Positions 50,915-61,740 are shown, counted from the first letter of the stretch. The stretch is DNA of 64,000 nucleotides from Parahaliea maris (GCF_008064665.1 NZ_VRZA01000002.1:248001-312000); one strand, 5' to 3'. Notes: generated by a model not told the origin, from the sequence alone. Program-made: numbers and translations.

Positions 50915-51757
50915 TTGTCGTACAAGCTGTACTGCTGCCTGCTTCTGTGCTGCCTGACCGCCTGCGGGAGCACACCTGCGCCCATCGAGGACCGCAACAG
51001 TCCCGCTGCACGCCCCAAACCCCCTGTCTACCGGTCCGGAGAGGCCCTCGCCCCGGGGCGTTACCGGGTGCGCCAGGGCGATACGCTGTATTCCATCGCC
51101 TGGCGCAATGGCCTCGACTTCCGCGCCCTGGCGGCGGCCAATGGTATCCGCGCCCCCTACACCATCTACCCCGGCCAGGAACTGGACCTCAGGGCTGCGC
51201 CTGTCCCGAGTGCGGCGCCTTCCAGTGCCTCCAGCAGCCAGACGTCCCGCCAGGTCACCACACCCGCGCCGGCGCCTGCCACCAGGACGGTACCAGCGGA
51301 CCGTGTCACAAAAGAGTCACCGGGTTCCGGTAAAAAGGTCATTGCCGTCGAGTCAGCACCGCCCCCGGCGCCAGCCGTGCCGCAGAAAGCGGTGAGCGCC
51401 TGGCGCTGGCCGACCAGCGGTGCGCTGGTACGCCGCTACTCCAGCAGTGTCCACAAGGGCATCGATATCGGGGGTAATCGCGGTGAGCCGGTGGTGTCGG
51501 TGGCAGATGGCGTCGTGGTCTACGCCGGTACGGGTATCGCAGGTTTCGGGGAGTTGCTGATCGTCAAGCATAACGACACCTACCTCAGCGCCTACGGTCA
51601 CAATGACCGGCTGCTGGTGGGAGAGGGTGCCAGGGTCAGCTCCGGGCAGAAAATTGCGGAAAAAGGCAGTTCGGGCACTGATACCGTGAAGTTGCACTTC
51701 GAGATACGGCGCAACGGAAAACCGGTGGATCCGCTCCAGCTCCTGCCCCGCCGTTAG
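50915..51757 (+). CDS. nlpD: NlpD-like murein hydrolase activator (LysM + degenerate LytM/M23)
   Basis: Lipoprotein of 280 residues: lipobox LTAC near residue 18, one LysM domain (about 50-92, RVRQGDTLYSIAWRNG), a Pro/Ser/Thr linker, and a C-terminal LytM domain (about 165-280). In the LytM domain HKGIDIG is kept, but the usual HxH reads KLH, so one zinc ligand is lost. This is the expected state for NlpD, which activates the amidase AmiC rather than cutting itself. The start is TTG 50915 with AAAGGAGG upstream. rpoS follows after 165 bp; in relatives the rpoS promoter lies inside nlpD. Confidence 0.9.
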   Translation: MSYKLYCCLLLCCLTACGSTPAPIEDRNSPAARPKPPVYRSGEALAPGRYRVRQGDTLYSIAWRNGLDFRALAAANGIRAPYTIYPGQELDLRAAPVPSAAPSSASSSQTSRQVTTPAPAPATRTVPADRVTKESPGSGKKVIAVESAPPPAPAVPQKAVSAWRWPTSGALVRRYSSSVHKGIDIGGNRGEPVVSVADGVVVYAGTGIAGFGELLIVKHNDTYLSAYGHNDRLLVGEGARVSSGQKIAEKGSSGTDTVKLHFEIRRNGKPVDPLQLLPRR

Positions 51758-51922
51758 TACTAGCGATAATTAAGATAGTCGCAGTTATATGCCAATCGGA
51801 ATATGGTTGTCGAAAAAATCGTCTCGCCCCCGCTTGAATTCCCCAAGGCTTTGGGAGTAACCTGTCCGGCCGGCGAGAAATACTCTCAATCGTTCCATCG
51901 GATGATCAATGAGGTATAGCCC

Positions 51923-52981
51923 ATGGATGTGGATGCGCCAAAAAAAAACTCGAAACGGATTTCGAAACAAAATGAAAACAGGGGCGACAGCAGTAGTCCT
52001 GATTCTGCCTATCCGGTCAGGAAAACGGCCGGGGCAAAGTCTGTGAAGTCTCCTAAAGTCAGGAAGCCTCCCGCCCCCCGGGAGGCCGACGGCGATCGCG
52101 ATGACGACGAGGCTTTCAAGCGGGCCAAGTCCAGTCGGGCGGTAGAAAAGTCCCTCGACCCAACCCAGTTGTACCTGAATGAGATCGGGTTTTCGCCGCT
52201 GCTGACAGCGGACGAAGAGAAGTATTTCTCCCGCCTGTCTCGCAAAGGTGATGCCGAAGCCCGCCGGCGCATGATCGAAAGTAACCTGCGCCTGGTGGTC
52301 AAGATTTCCCGCCGTTATATCAACCGTGGCCTCACCCTGCTGGACCTGATCGAAGAGGGTAACCTCGGCCTGATCCGGGCTGTGGAGAAGTTTGATCCGG
52401 AACGCGGGTTCCGCTTCTCGACCTACGCCACCTGGTGGATACGCCAGACCATCGAGCGGGCCATCATGAACCAGACCCGCACCATCCGCCTGCCCATTCA
52501 CGTGGTCAAGGAACTGAACGTCTACCTGCGTGCAGCGCGGGAGCTGACCCAGAAGCTGGACCACGAGCCCAGTGCGGAGGAAATCGCCGACATGCTCGAC
52601 AAGCCGGCGGATGATGTTAAGCGCCTGCTCGGCCTGAACGAAAGGGTCACCTCAGTCGACCTGCCTGTGGGCCAGGATTCCGACAAGACGGTGGTCGATA
52701 CCATCGCCGACGTGCAGGTGTCGGATCCGTCCCAGCTGCTGCAGGAAAACGACATCAACGACAATATCGCCATCTGGCTGGACGAGCTGAGCGACAAGCA
52801 GCGCGAGGTGGTGTCACGCCGCTTCGGGCTGCGCGGTTACGAAAGCAGCACCCTGGAAGAAGTGGGTCGGGAAATTGGCCTCACCCGGGAGCGGGTGCGT
52901 CAGATCCAGGTCGAGGCGCTGCGGCGGCTGCGGGTGATTATGGAGACCCAGGGCCTGACCGGGGACTCCCTGTTCAATTAG
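51923..52981 (+). CDS. rpoS: RNA polymerase sigma factor RpoS
   Basis: Stationary-phase/general-stress sigma factor, 352 residues. A charged N-terminal extension (about 1-70) is followed by region 1.2 ([11 protein letters not shown]), region 2 ([35 protein letters not shown]), region 3 ([16 protein letters not shown]) and region 4 ([22 protein letters not shown]). GAGGT lies 7 bases before the ATG. It ends at a strong bidirectional terminator shared with fdxA. Confidence 0.96.
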   Translation: MDVDAPKKNSKRISKQNENRGDSSSPDSAYPVRKTAGAKSVKSPKVRKPPAPREADGDRDDDEAFKRAKSSRAVEKSLDPTQLYLNEIGFSPLLTADEEKYFSRLSRKGDAEARRRMIESNLRLVVKISRRYINRGLTLLDLIEEGNLGLIRAVEKFDPERGFRFSTYATWWIRQTIERAIMNQTRTIRLPIHVVKELNVYLRAARELTQKLDHEPSAEEIADMLDKPADDVKRLLGLNERVTSVDLPVGQDSDKTVVDTIADVQVSDPSQLLQENDINDNIAIWLDELSDKQREVVSRRFGLRGYESSTLEEVGREIGLTRERVRQIQVEALRRLRVIMETQGLTGDSLFN

Positions 52982-53007
52982 CTGAACCCTGCAGATCCAC
53001 TGCCCAC

Positions 53008-53037
53008 AAAAAACCCCGCTCACTGGCGGGGTTTTTT
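53008..53037. terminator. Bidirectional intrinsic terminator between rpoS and fdxA
   Basis: AAAAAACCCCGC and GCGGGGTTTTTT form a 12-bp stem with a 6-base loop. A and T tracts on both sides serve rpoS on the plus strand and fdxA on the minus strand. Confidence 0.9.
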
Positions 53038-53055
53038 ATGGGGAATTGACGGGGC

Positions 53056-53379
53056 CTAGCGCTCCAGCAACTCCAGCTTGTTCGGCTTGTTGGCCCACTC
53101 CTCGGCATCGGCGGGAGCGTCCTTCATCTCGGTGATGTTGGGCCACACCTCGGCCAGCTCCGCGTTCAGCTCGAGGAACACCTGCTGGTCTTCGGGCAGC
53201 TCGTCTTCGGAGAAGATCGCGTCCACCGGGCACTCGGGCTCACACAGTGCACAGTCGATGCACTCGTCGGGGTGAATCACCAGGAAGTTGGGGCCTTCGT
53301 AGAAGCAGTCTACGGGGCACACCTCTACACAATCGGTGTGCTTGCACTTGATACACTGTTCACCTACGACAAATGTCAT
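53056..53379 (-). CDS. fdxA: Ferredoxin FdxA (3Fe-4S/4Fe-4S type)
   Basis: A 107-residue electron carrier. The N-terminal half has the Cys pattern CIKCKHTDC...CPVDC (Cys9 to Cys25) and the central block [16 protein letters not shown]; together they ligate two clusters of the Azotobacter ferredoxin I class. The C-terminus ([16 protein letters not shown]) is typical of FdxA. AGAGG lies upstream of the ATG. Directly downstream of mutS on the same strand, as in Pseudomonas. Confidence 0.95.
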   Translation of the reverse strand: MTFVVGEQCIKCKHTDCVEVCPVDCFYEGPNFLVIHPDECIDCALCEPECPVDAIFSEDELPEDQQVFLELNAELAEVWPNITEMKDAPADAEEWANKPNKLELLER

Positions 53380-53472
53380 GCTGCTTCTGCCTCTTGCTTC
53401 CCGTCTCTGGCGGGGGCCCGTGTTGAAAGGGCGGCCATTCTAACTGTTAAGCGGCTGTAATTGAAGCCTTTT

Positions 53473-56040
53473 TCATTCCAGCAGGGCCTTCAGCTGATAG
53501 AGCATTTGCTGGGCCTGGCGGGGGCTCAGGTCGTCCACGTCGAGGCCCTCCAGCGCCACCACCGCGGGGTGGGGTTCGGCACTGGCAAAAAGCTCTGCCT
53601 GGGCCGGCGCAGGGCCGGGTGACCGGAGCGGGGCGGGGTTTTGCGAGCTGCCACTTTCCAACTCGGCCAGTTTGTCCTGTGCGGCGGCCAGTACCGGGGC
53701 GGGAATGCCTGCGAGCTTGGCCACCTGGAGGCCAAAACTGCGGTTGGCCGGCCCCTCCTGTATGTGGTGGAGAAACACCACGTGGTCCTGGTGCTCGGTG
53801 GCGTCCAGGTGCACGTTGGCCATGGTCCCGCACTGCTCCGGCAGCGCGGTCATCTCGAAGTAGTGGGTGGCAAACAGGGTAAAAGCCTGTACTCGCTGCG
53901 CCAGGGCGACCGCCGCCGCCCAGGCCAGGCTGAGGCCGTCGAAGGTACTGGTGCCGCGGCCAACCTCGTCCATCAACACCAGGCTGCGGGGTGTGGCGTT
54001 GTGCAGGATGTTGGCGGTTTCGGTCATCTCCACCATGAAGGTAGAGCGCCCGGATGCGAGGTCGTCCGAGGAGCCTATCCGGGTGAAGATGCGGTCGATG
54101 GGTGCCAGCCGCGCCGCGCTGGCGGGAACGAAGCTGCCGATATGGGCCAGCAGGGCGATCACCGCATTCTGCCGCATGTAGGTCGATTTACCGCCCATGT
54201 TGGGGCCGGTGATCAACAGCATGCGACGCTGTGTATTCAGCAGCGTATCGTTGGCGATGAAGGGTTCTTCCAGGACCTGCTCCACCACCAGGTGGCGGCC
54301 GGCACTGACTTCGAAGACCTGCTCGTCGCAAAATTCCGGCTGGCACAGGCTGAGGCTGTCGGCGCGCTCCGCCAGGCAGGCCAGTACATCGATCTGCGAG
54401 ACGGCCGCCGCGGTGTCCTGCAGCGCCCCCAGGTCTTCATTCAGGCGCTCCAGCAACTCTTCGTACAGGGCCTTTTCCCGGGCCAGGGCCCGGCTTTTGC
54501 TGGACAGGGCCTTGTCCTCAAAGGTCTTGAGCTCGGGGGTAATGAAACGCTCGGCATTTTTCAGGGTCTGGCGACGCACGTAGGCCGCGGGCGCCTGGTC
54601 GGACTGGGCGCGACTGATCTCGATGTAGTAACCGTGCACCCGGTTGTAGCCCACCTTCAGGGTCGAGATGCCGGTGGCCTCGCGTTCCCGGCGCTCGATG
54701 TCGAGCAGGTAGTCGCCGGCGTTGCTGCTGATCTGGCGCAGTTCGTCCAGTTCGCTGTCGTAGCCCTCTGCGATCACACCACCGTCACGGATCACCACCG
54801 GCGGATTGTCGATGATGGCCCGCTGCAGCAGGTCCACCAGCGTCGGGTAGTCACCCGCCTGATCGGACAGGCTGGCCAGCAGGGGAGCCGGGCACAGGTT
54901 CAGTTCGCTGCGCAGGCGGGGAAGGGCGGCCAGTGAGGCGCACAGCCTGGACAGGTCTCGCGGACGGGCCGAGCGCAGGGCTACCCGCGACAGGATGCGC
55001 TCCATGTCGCCGATGGGTTTGAGGGCTTCGCGCACCGTCTCATACAGGTAGTTGTTGCACAGCGCGCCAATGGCACCCTGGCGCTCCTGCAGTATCGCCA
55101 CATCGGTGAGGGGGCGGTGCAGCCAGCGTCGCAACAGGCGGCTGCCCATGGCGGTGACGCCCTTGTCCAGTACCGCCAGCAGGGTGTGGGTTTCCCCCCC
55201 GGCCAGGTTCAGGTCAATTTCCAGGTTGCGCCGGGTGGCGGCATCCATGATCACGCTCTCGGCGCGATTCTCGTGACTGATTGAGCGGATGTGGGGCAGG
55301 CTGGAGCGCTGGGTGTCCTTGACGTACTGCAGCAGGCAGCCGGCGGCGCCAATGGCCAGGTCCAGGTCGTCGCAGCCGAAGCCCTTGAGGTCGTGGCTCT
55401 GGAACTGGGTGTTCAATGCGCGGCGCGCACTGCTGCTGTCGAACTCCCATTCCGGCTGGCTGCGAGCCCCCCGGCGGCCGGTAACCACCGGCAGGTAGAG
55501 GCTTTCGAGATACAGGGTCTCCGCGGGATCCAGGCGCTGCAATTCACTGGCCAGGGCCTCCTCGCCGTCGACTTCCAGCGCCCGGAAGCGGCCGCTGGAC
55601 AGGTCCAGGTAGGCGAGGCCGAAATGCTCGCCCCGGCTGTTGATGGCCAGCAGGAGGTTGTCCACCCGGTCCTGCAGCAGGGCCTCGTCGCTCAGGGTGC
55701 CCGGAGTGACCACCCGCACCACCTTGCGTTCTACCGGCCCCTTGCTCTCGGCCGGGTCCCCGATCTGTTCGGCAATGGCCACCGACACCCCGGCCCGCAC
55801 CAGCCGCCCCAGGTAACCCTCGGCGGCGTGATAGGGCACCCCGGCCATCGGAATCGGCTCGCCGCCGGACTTGCCGCGGGCGGTCAGGGTGATGTCGAGG
55901 ATTTCCGCCGCCTTTTTGGCGTCGTCGTAGAACAGCTCGTAAAAATCCCCCATGCGGTAGAACACCAGGTCCTGGGGGTGGTCGGCTTTGATGCGCAGGT
56001 ACTGCTGCATCATCGGGGTGTGTGTAACTGGTTGATTCAA
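53473..56040 (-). CDS. mutS: DNA mismatch repair protein MutS
   Basis: Mismatch-recognition ATPase, 855 residues. N-terminal clamp motif [11 protein letters not shown] (about residue 28), the middle lever/clamp regions, then the ATPase with [13 protein letters not shown] (about 612), [18 protein letters not shown] and ATHYFEMT. The C-terminal dimerisation helices end in [11 protein letters not shown]. The start is TTG at 56040, with AAGAGA some 10 bases upstream; the MMQQYL pair nine codons in is a fallback. Upstream begins an accessory island. Confidence 0.95.
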   Translation of the reverse strand: MNQPVTHTPMMQQYLRIKADHPQDLVFYRMGDFYELFYDDAKKAAEILDITLTARGKSGGEPIPMAGVPYHAAEGYLGRLVRAGVSVAIAEQIGDPAESKGPVERKVVRVVTPGTLSDEALLQDRVDNLLLAINSRGEHFGLAYLDLSSGRFRALEVDGEEALASELQRLDPAETLYLESLYLPVVTGRRGARSQPEWEFDSSSARRALNTQFQSHDLKGFGCDDLDLAIGAAGCLLQYVKDTQRSSLPHIRSISHENRAESVIMDAATRRNLEIDLNLAGGETHTLLAVLDKGVTAMGSRLLRRWLHRPLTDVAILQERQGAIGALCNNYLYETVREALKPIGDMERILSRVALRSARPRDLSRLCASLAALPRLRSELNLCPAPLLASLSDQAGDYPTLVDLLQRAIIDNPPVVIRDGGVIAEGYDSELDELRQISSNAGDYLLDIERREREATGISTLKVGYNRVHGYYIEISRAQSDQAPAAYVRRQTLKNAERFITPELKTFEDKALSSKSRALAREKALYEELLERLNEDLGALQDTAAAVSQIDVLACLAERADSLSLCQPEFCDEQVFEVSAGRHLVVEQVLEEPFIANDTLLNTQRRMLLITGPNMGGKSTYMRQNAVIALLAHIGSFVPASAARLAPIDRIFTRIGSSDDLASGRSTFMVEMTETANILHNATPRSLVLMDEVGRGTSTFDGLSLAWAAAVALAQRVQAFTLFATHYFEMTALPEQCGTMANVHLDATEHQDHVVFLHHIQEGPANRSFGLQVAKLAGIPAPVLAAAQDKLAELESGSSQNPAPLRSPGPAPAQAELFASAEPHPAVVALEGLDVDDLSPRQAQQMLYQLKALLE

Positions 56041-56134
56041 TTCGAAAAAATCTCTTTGGAGCGCGTCGGGTCAGGGGCGAAACGAAGCCGCTATGATAAG
56101 GAATGCTGTCGGTGGATGACAGAGGAGGATCGAT

Positions 56135-56347
56135 ATCACCTACATCGATGGTTTTGCTTGTGCGGTACCCACTACCAGGAAGGAGGCGTTCATCCGGCGT
56201 GCGGGCCATGCCGAGTCGACGCTTATGGAGTGGGGCGCCTCCAGGATGCTGGAGTGCTGGGAGGGCGAGCGCGAGTCTGCGGGCGCAGCCAGGTCAATGA
56301 CTACCGACGCTCTATTTTTTGAATGTCCTTTTTCAGTTGATCGTTGA
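56135..56347 (+). pseudogene. Decayed DUF1428 (YbaA-like) gene fragment
   Basis: Plus-strand translation from 56135 reads TYIDGFACAVPTTRKEAF..., then MEWGASRMLECWEG, clearly the first 45 residues of the DUF1428/YbaA family (E. coli: KYVDGFVVAVP..., KEFGALRIVECW). AGGAGG lies 6 bases upstream at 56123-56128, but the start position holds ATC, not ATG. Homology fades after residue 45 and the frame stops at 56347 inside brnA, with two thirds of the family length missing. It looks like a gene cut by the arrival of the neighbouring toxin-antitoxin pair. Confidence 0.72.
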
Positions 56348-56498
56348 TCATGGCACTGAGTTCGATTCCGGCTGCTTTCGCTCTGGCGGAAAAGTAGTCC
56401 AGAACGTCGGGTTCGAGGTACAGCGGTACCAGATGCTGCTGTTCGGCCGTGTAAAACTTCCCGCGTTGGCCTTTGCTGAAGTCGTATTCGTCACGCAT
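56301..56498 (-). CDS. brnA: BrnA-like antitoxin (CopG/ribbon-helix-helix)
   Basis: A 65-residue protein with a C-terminal ribbon-helix-helix pattern (about residues 24-60: VPLYLEPDVLDYFSARAKAAGIE, then SAMINDQLKK). Basic N-terminus. It overlaps the toxin gene by 8 bp, the BrnT-then-BrnA order of this type II system, in which BrnA neutralises the BrnT RNase and represses the operon. The short length (family about 65-100) and overlap support the call. Confidence 0.82.
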   Translation of the reverse strand: MRDEYDFSKGQRGKFYTAEQQHLVPLYLEPDVLDYFSARAKAAGIELSAMINDQLKKDIQKIERR

Positions 56499-56799
56499 GC
56501 TGATTTCCCTGTTCGTATTGCCGGACCTCGGTTTTGGTGGCGTGTCGGGCTGAAATTACCCGGATGGTAACGCAGTCTGGCGACTCTTCATAATAGCTGT
56601 GAATTACCACCAGATAGTGTTGGCCGTTGATCGTGCCCATTGTGGCCCATCGGTCCTCGCCTGGAGCGGATTCCACGCTATCGTAGACGCTCAGGGCCAT
56701 TGGGTCCTTGAAGATCGCAACGGCTTGCTCAAAGCCTACACTGTGTTTCTCAAGGTTCCTTGCGGCTTTTTCGGGGTCCCATTCGAAGCTGTACTTCAT
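56491..56799 (-). CDS. brnT: BrnT-like type II toxin (RelE-like fold RNase)
   Basis: A 102-residue protein matching BrnT end to end: FEWDPEKAARNLEKHSVGFEQA at the start, then ATMGTINGQHYLVVIHS and the active-region end IRVISARHATKTEVRQYE. BrnT toxins cut RNA and are induced when BrnA is degraded. The start at 56799 lacks a clear Shine-Dalgarno. It follows the jet operon on the same strand with 110 bp between. Confidence 0.87.
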   Translation of the reverse strand: MKYSFEWDPEKAARNLEKHSVGFEQAVAIFKDPMALSVYDSVESAPGEDRWATMGTINGQHYLVVIHSYYEESPDCVTIRVISARHATKTEVRQYEQGNQHA

Positions 56800-56877
56800 T
56801 GCATTAGCGCCCGCTCGCAGAGTCCTCTGATGGAGTAGAAAGCTTCAGCGAGAGAGTCCATCTCGGCAAGCGGATTG

Positions 56878-56897
56878 CCGGATTTGATGGAATCCGG
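56878..56897 (-). terminator. Possible terminator hairpin after jetD
   Basis: CCGGATT and AATCCGG form a 7-bp stem with a 6-base loop 12 bases past the jetD stop. No T-run follows on the minus strand, so termination may be weak and read into brnTA. Confidence 0.35.
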
Positions 56898-56908
56898 GTG
56901 TACGCTTT

Positions 56909-58075
56909 CTAGGATGGGGCGTTGTCAGTTCTCAGTCCCTGGAATTTCGGAGACTGCACAACTTCCTGATCGACAAAGTGCCGGTGCTGTCGCAGAGCGG
57001 GAAGCAGTACGCTGTCAGCGTAGGCACAACCGGTAGCGATCGGGTCGAGCTGCCCGCTTTTTCCCGCCTGAATCGCTGTGTGACCTTCGCCCTTCGTCAG
57101 CATCTCCAGCATTGGTGTGTAGCCCGGCTCCCAGGCGGCCAGAGCCGGCAATCTCTGGCGTAGCGCCTTCAGAATCCCCATGCCGGCAAAATCCAGATCG
57201 CCCCAGAAAAACACCGGCAGCGAATCGCCGAGCCACCGACTGTGGAAGCTCACGCTGTCGCTTCCTGGCAAAAAGGCGAATCGGGTATGTTCGCTGCCCA
57301 GGCGCTGGGCGCTGGCGCGGAAGCCGCCGCTGTACAGCAGCGCAAATCCGGGGGGTGGCTTGTCCGCGAGCCGCAGGAAGCTGTCCTGGTTCTCGACGAT
57401 TAGCAATTGCCTGAATCCCAGTGGGGCGAAGGCGGTGAGCAGAAGAGCGCGGGGAGCGATACCCGTCGCGCGTGCACCGTACAGTTTCGCGAGTAATTCC
57501 TGTCGTCCATCGAGGAACTTGGAGTCTCCGCGGAAACACCGAGCGGAAATTTCACGCAGGCTAAGACCGTATTGCAGCCAGTTGCCCACGGCCACAAAGG
57601 CCTCAACGACCTCGTCGGAACCGTATCCATCGATGGTGATGGGCGCTGCCAGCAAGGCCGCGCCCTGGTCAGCGAAGTGCTGCCGGTGTGGCGCTACGGC
57701 AGCCTGCCATGCCGTTGTGGCCGGGTCGATCCGCGGTCGCTGTAGCCATTGCCTCAGCAGGTCCTCACTTTCGTGCCTCAGGCGAAGCTGGGCATTCGCG
57801 TAGGGCTCTTCGTGGCGGGGCGCGCGCCGGTCGAGCTGTATGCTGAATAGGCCGTAGTGTTGCTTGAGAGTTTCGATCAGTTGCCAGCGATACCCGGCTT
57901 CACCGTCAAAACGAAACAGGGCAGGGAGGGTGGAGCGGGTTACGCGACGGGTAATGGCCCGTGTACGCGGTTGCTCCAGTCGATCCAGAAACCAGTGCAG
58001 CAAATCCCGCAGCCAGGGTTCCTCCGCCAGCCAGTTGGGCGGCGGTGTGCCTGTGTTATCAGGGGCATCCGGCAT
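56909..58075 (-). CDS. jetD: Wadjet nuclease subunit JetD (DUF3322/DUF2220)
   Basis: Nuclease subunit of the type I Wadjet (MksG-type) anti-plasmid system, 388 residues. The N-terminal DUF3322 part is followed by a topoisomerase VI-like Toprim domain: the metal-binding Glu near residue 230 in VENQDSF and the DxD pair Asp293/Asp295 in WGDLDFAG are intact. JetD nicks or cuts small circular DNA extruded by the JetABC loop-extruding complex. Last gene of jetABCD, 14 bases after the jetC stop. Confidence 0.9.
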   Translation of the reverse strand: MPDAPDNTGTPPPNWLAEEPWLRDLLHWFLDRLEQPRTRAITRRVTRSTLPALFRFDGEAGYRWQLIETLKQHYGLFSIQLDRRAPRHEEPYANAQLRLRHESEDLLRQWLQRPRIDPATTAWQAAVAPHRQHFADQGAALLAAPITIDGYGSDEVVEAFVAVGNWLQYGLSLREISARCFRGDSKFLDGRQELLAKLYGARATGIAPRALLLTAFAPLGFRQLLIVENQDSFLRLADKPPPGFALLYSGGFRASAQRLGSEHTRFAFLPGSDSVSFHSRWLGDSLPVFFWGDLDFAGMGILKALRQRLPALAAWEPGYTPMLEMLTKGEGHTAIQAGKSGQLDPIATGCAYADSVLLPALRQHRHFVDQEVVQSPKFQGLRTDNAPS

Positions 58076-58076
58076 C

Positions 58077-58104
58077 TATAAACCATCCATTATAAACCAT
58101 CCAT
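58077..58104. repeat. 14-bp tandem duplication at the jetC end
   Basis: TATAAACCATCCAT occurs twice in a row (58077-58090, 58091-58104). On the coding strand it spans the jetC stop and the jetD leader. Removing one copy would still leave a stop (TAG) just before the jetD ATG. Confidence 0.9.
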
Positions 58105-61100
58105 AAAATCCAGCGCTCCCTGCTGTCGAATCACCCGACGGTGCTGGGCCCACAGTTCGGCGACCCGCTCCACATTGAGCTGCTGGCGGTCCAGCAGTAC
58201 CCGGGTGTTCAGTTCGCCCACCGCCTGCGGGCTCGGCACCTTGCTGAACACGAACTGGTTGCTCACCAGGTCGAGGAAGGGGCCAGCCTTGGAGGTCGGC
58301 ATAATGAAAATGAGCTGCAGGCCAAGGGTGTTGGTGAGGTAGCCAATGACCTCTCGCGAACGGGCCTCGTCCATGTGCATGAAGGCCTCGTCGACGATCA
58401 CCATGCGCAGGTGGCTGTCGCCCTCGCCGAAGCGGAAGGCGCTGGTGATGGCGGCGGCGCGGATAATATAGGCCGGGGTCTCCAACTGTCCGCCGGAGCC
58501 GGTGCCGTACTGGCTGAGGCGGATCGGGGCCTTGTGTTCCGGCGTTTTAAGAATGTCGTAGCGACGGTAGCGGCGGTAGTCGCTGATCCGTTCCAGTTCC
58601 CTCAGGGCCTGCTGTTCATTGCCATCCAGCAGCAGGGCCAACAGGCGGTCTCGCACCGCAGCGGCCCTGTCCGGGAGGCTGGCCTCGAACAGGCTGCTGC
58701 CGTCACCGAGATTGGGGATCTTGATCACTTCGCGGAAAAAGTCCCAGTACTCCTTGAATTCCGGTAGCCACTGCCACTCGAAGGCGAAGGTTTCCCGGTC
58801 GGCACCGAACTGGTGGTGTTCCAGTTCCTTGTTCAGGTTTTTCAGGCTGCGTTCGCCCTCGCGAATGGCCTGGTGGATCTCGTGGCAGAGGTCGCTGACG
58901 AAGGTGGTGTTGAAGGTGTCGCGCAGACCGCTGAGCTGCTCCTGTTTTTCCAGCAGCACGTTGTTATGGAGGCGATTGTGCAGGTTGTCGATCTGCTGGT
59001 GCAGGCCACGGATGTGGCCGAAGAAGGGGGCGCTGTGTGGGTCTTCCGCGCAATCGTCGAGCAATTGGTCGGCGGGCAGGGCCTGTAGGTTGTAGCTGTT
59101 GATTACCTGCTGCAAGGCCACCAGCGACTTGCCGAGCAGATTATTGCAGGACGCCTCCTCGACGGCGAAGTCAATCTCCACATGGGCCTGGTTCAGCCGC
59201 TCATCCATGGCGTCGATGCGCGAGTCCACCTCCAGCCCCGGCCAGTGGCGGCGGCTGGCGAGCAGGGCGGTTTCCGCCGTGTCGCGCGCTTCCATCAGGT
59301 CGTCGCTGCGGTCCGCCAGGTCCTTGATGCGCCTGCCACAGCTGCGCAACTGCTCTTCAATCTGGCCGCTGTGTTTGTCGAGCTCACGCTGGTGTTGCTC
59401 CAGTTCACCGTGTTGCTGCTGTAGCGCGGCCTGCTCCTGCTGCAGGTCGCGGTGGGCGCTGAGGTCCAGTGCCTCCAGTTGCTGTTCCACTGCGCGCAGC
59501 TGGTGTTGGGTGTCGAGCATGGCGGTAACGCTTTCTACCCAGGCCAGGGGTTTTACCTTTACCACCTGCTGCTGTAGTTGCCTCACCGCCTGGTAGCCTT
59601 CGCTGGCCCTTCGGCACTGTTGTTGCAGCTCTTCCAGACGCTGTCGTTGGGCCTGCAGGTTGCGCTCGCGGGCGGCTTCACCGAACACCAGTTGGTCGTC
59701 GTCGATGTCGCAGCGGAACATGGCGTAGTTGCCTGAGCCCAGACCGTCGCGGGTCAGGCCGCGACGGGCCAGTCGCAGGGTTTCAGCGTCGCTCACGCGC
59801 TGCAGGTTGCCATAGGACGCTTTCAGGTAGTGTTCGGCGCTGCGGTGGCTGAAGCGCAGTACATGGAAGATGGAATCTTCCGGCAGTGACTGGCGCTCGG
59901 CGTCGCGCCGGGCCTGTTCGCCCTGGATGACACGCGCCCGGTTGCGATTGCGTCCGGCGAGGCGGCGCACGATGCGGATGGCTTCCGCTTCGTATTCCGG
60001 CTCCACCAGAATGCCGAAGCGGGCGCCGCCGATGTAGCCTTCGATGGCCATTTGCCAGTCCGGGTCGGTGACTTCCACATGGTCGCAGAGAACCCGCGGA
60101 TCGGCCTGCGGACAGGCTTTGTGGATGGCGGCCAACGCCTCTTCCACGTCCCGAGGGTAGTTGACCCGCCGCGCCTCCAGGGTGGCGATGCGCTGCTCAA
60201 TATCTTTTGCCTGTTGCTCTCCGGCGCGCACATCCCGCTCCCGATCACCCACGATGCGGTCCAGCCGCTGGGCGAGGGAGGGCGCGGCGTCGCCCTGCGG
60301 GTCGATGTCACCGGGCCGATGCAGCAATTCAGCCAGCTGGTTTTGCAGGGGCTGTTCCGCGCGGGCGCGGTCGAGGCTCGCCTCCAGCGGGCTGAGATCG
60401 ATCCAGTCCCGGGACAGCAGCTGGTTCAGGTCGGGCAGGGGCGCGTCACTCTGCCCCAGCAGGGTTTTGACGGGCACGCGCCAGCCGCGACTGGCCAGCT
60501 CCGGCAGCAGTAACTCCAGGCTGTGTCGCGACAGGAGTTCGCGGATGTTGCGCAGGGCCGCAAGGTTGGTGCCGCGCTGGTGGTCCTGCTCGAGCAGCGG
60601 GCGTGCCCCCAGCTGCAGTTCGCGGCCGAGCTCGGCGCAGCGTGCTTCCAGCTCCTGCTTGTTGCGCAGTGCGGGTACCCCCTGGATGCGGGCCTCCAGA
60701 CTGACCAGTTCCCGGTGTGACTGGTCCAGCCGTCTCCGGGTCTGCTGCTGATCCTCTTCCAGGCCCTGTTGCTGCTGGCGCAGGGCGAGCTGTTGATCCT
60801 TTTCCCGGATATAGTGCCGCTGGTTTTGGCGGTAGCATTGGGCGGCGGCACCGTAGGCCAGGGTCGTGCGTTGCAACCAGCACTCCAGGTAGTCCCCGGC
60901 GCACTGGCGCGCCTGTTCCAGGTGGGCCACGCTGGTGCGCAGCGCTCTGGCCTCCTCTTCCATACCGTGGACCGTGCGCAACAGGTCGCGAATCCGGCGG
61001 ATCGTGTCGCCCAGATCACGGGCCTCCAGCACTTCGTTGGCGACAAACTGGTCGATGGACTCCACCGGTTTGTAAGCCATGAAGCGGGCGAAAGTACGGG

Positions 61101-61740
61101 CAGCATTGGTGCCCTCGCGATTGGAGACCGCATCGCGCTTGCCCCGCAGGGCGCCGTAGAGACGGGCCAGGTAGGCTCCTTTGCGCTCGTAGATTTCCAC
61201 CGCCTTTTTGCCGAACTCCATGCGCAGGAGGTTGGGCAGTTCGTTGACCGGCGTAACATGTTTGCCATCGGGGTAGCTGCGCACGAAGTGGGGCAGGCTC
61301 AGCATCTCGCCAGGTACGATCATCAGCAGCAGGTCGTCCTGACGCGCCTGGCGGTTGCTTCCGGCTGTGTCGAGGTGGGCGCGCACACCGATCACGGCGG
61401 TGAAGGGCTCGGCGCTCTCGCCTTTGGTGGGGTGAAAGACGCCGGCGATATAGCCGTCGCAGTCCCAGGGGCGGGCAAAGGCGCCATCATCGCAGCCAAG
61501 AATATAGGAAGCCAGGGTGCGTACCTGCTTGCCGCCGCGGCCGCGCTGGGTGGTCTCGTCCTGTCCCGGGTTGTAGTTGAACAGGTTGTCGTGGGCGGCG
61601 GTCATCAGGGTCTGCAGGGCGTCGGCAGCGGTGGTTTTGCCGGAGCCGTTGCCGCCGGAGAACAGGTTCACCGGCCCGTATTCCAGTTCTTCCGCTGGCA
61701 GGTTGCCCCAGTTTGCCGTGATGGAGCGCTTCAGGTACAT
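58090..61740 (-). CDS. jetC: Wadjet SMC-like ATPase JetC (MksB-type)
   Basis: A 1216-residue MukB/SMC-like motor. The N-terminal head has Walker [10 protein letters not shown] at about residues 29-37. Two long coiled-coil arms flank a hinge near residues 560-680. The C-terminal head carries the signature [10 protein letters not shown] and Walker B MVIVDEAF near 1113-1120. JetC, with kleisin JetA and JetB, extrudes DNA loops and selects small circles for JetD. It overlaps jetB by 10 bp. ATP-site residues appear complete, so the system should be active. Confidence 0.93.
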   Translation of the reverse strand: MYLKRSITANWGNLPAEELEYGPVNLFSGGNGSGKTTAADALQTLMTAAHDNLFNYNPGQDETTQRGRGGKQVRTLASYILGCDDGAFARPWDCDGYIAGVFHPTKGESAEPFTAVIGVRAHLDTAGSNRQARQDDLLLMIVPGEMLSLPHFVRSYPDGKHVTPVNELPNLLRMEFGKKAVEIYERKGAYLARLYGALRGKRDAVSNREGTNAARTFARFMAYKPVESIDQFVANEVLEARDLGDTIRRIRDLLRTVHGMEEEARALRTSVAHLEQARQCAGDYLECWLQRTTLAYGAAAQCYRQNQRHYIREKDQQLALRQQQQGLEEDQQQTRRRLDQSHRELVSLEARIQGVPALRNKQELEARCAELGRELQLGARPLLEQDHQRGTNLAALRNIRELLSRHSLELLLPELASRGWRVPVKTLLGQSDAPLPDLNQLLSRDWIDLSPLEASLDRARAEQPLQNQLAELLHRPGDIDPQGDAAPSLAQRLDRIVGDRERDVRAGEQQAKDIEQRIATLEARRVNYPRDVEEALAAIHKACPQADPRVLCDHVEVTDPDWQMAIEGYIGGARFGILVEPEYEAEAIRIVRRLAGRNRNRARVIQGEQARRDAERQSLPEDSIFHVLRFSHRSAEHYLKASYGNLQRVSDAETLRLARRGLTRDGLGSGNYAMFRCDIDDDQLVFGEAARERNLQAQRQRLEELQQQCRRASEGYQAVRQLQQQVVKVKPLAWVESVTAMLDTQHQLRAVEQQLEALDLSAHRDLQQEQAALQQQHGELEQHQRELDKHSGQIEEQLRSCGRRIKDLADRSDDLMEARDTAETALLASRRHWPGLEVDSRIDAMDERLNQAHVEIDFAVEEASCNNLLGKSLVALQQVINSYNLQALPADQLLDDCAEDPHSAPFFGHIRGLHQQIDNLHNRLHNNVLLEKQEQLSGLRDTFNTTFVSDLCHEIHQAIREGERSLKNLNKELEHHQFGADRETFAFEWQWLPEFKEYWDFFREVIKIPNLGDGSSLFEASLPDRAAAVRDRLLALLLDGNEQQALRELERISDYRRYRRYDILKTPEHKAPIRLSQYGTGSGGQLETPAYIIRAAAITSAFRFGEGDSHLRMVIVDEAFMHMDEARSREVIGYLTNTLGLQLIFIMPTSKAGPFLDLVSNQFVFSKVPSPQAVGELNTRVLLDRQQLNVERVAELWAQHRRVIRQQGALDFMDGL

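Noticed and set aside
50915-51757. NlpD as an active M23 endopeptidase
   Set aside because: The HxH motif reads KLH, so a zinc ligand is missing, as in known NlpD activators.
52982-53055. Small regulatory RNA such as rsmZ between rpoS and fdxA
   Set aside because: The gap is only about 75 bp and is mostly a bidirectional terminator; no repeated GGA loops are seen.
56103-56300. A separate 65-codon plus-strand gene upstream of brnA
   Set aside because: That frame has no homology; the neighbouring frame from 56135 is the one matching DUF1428.
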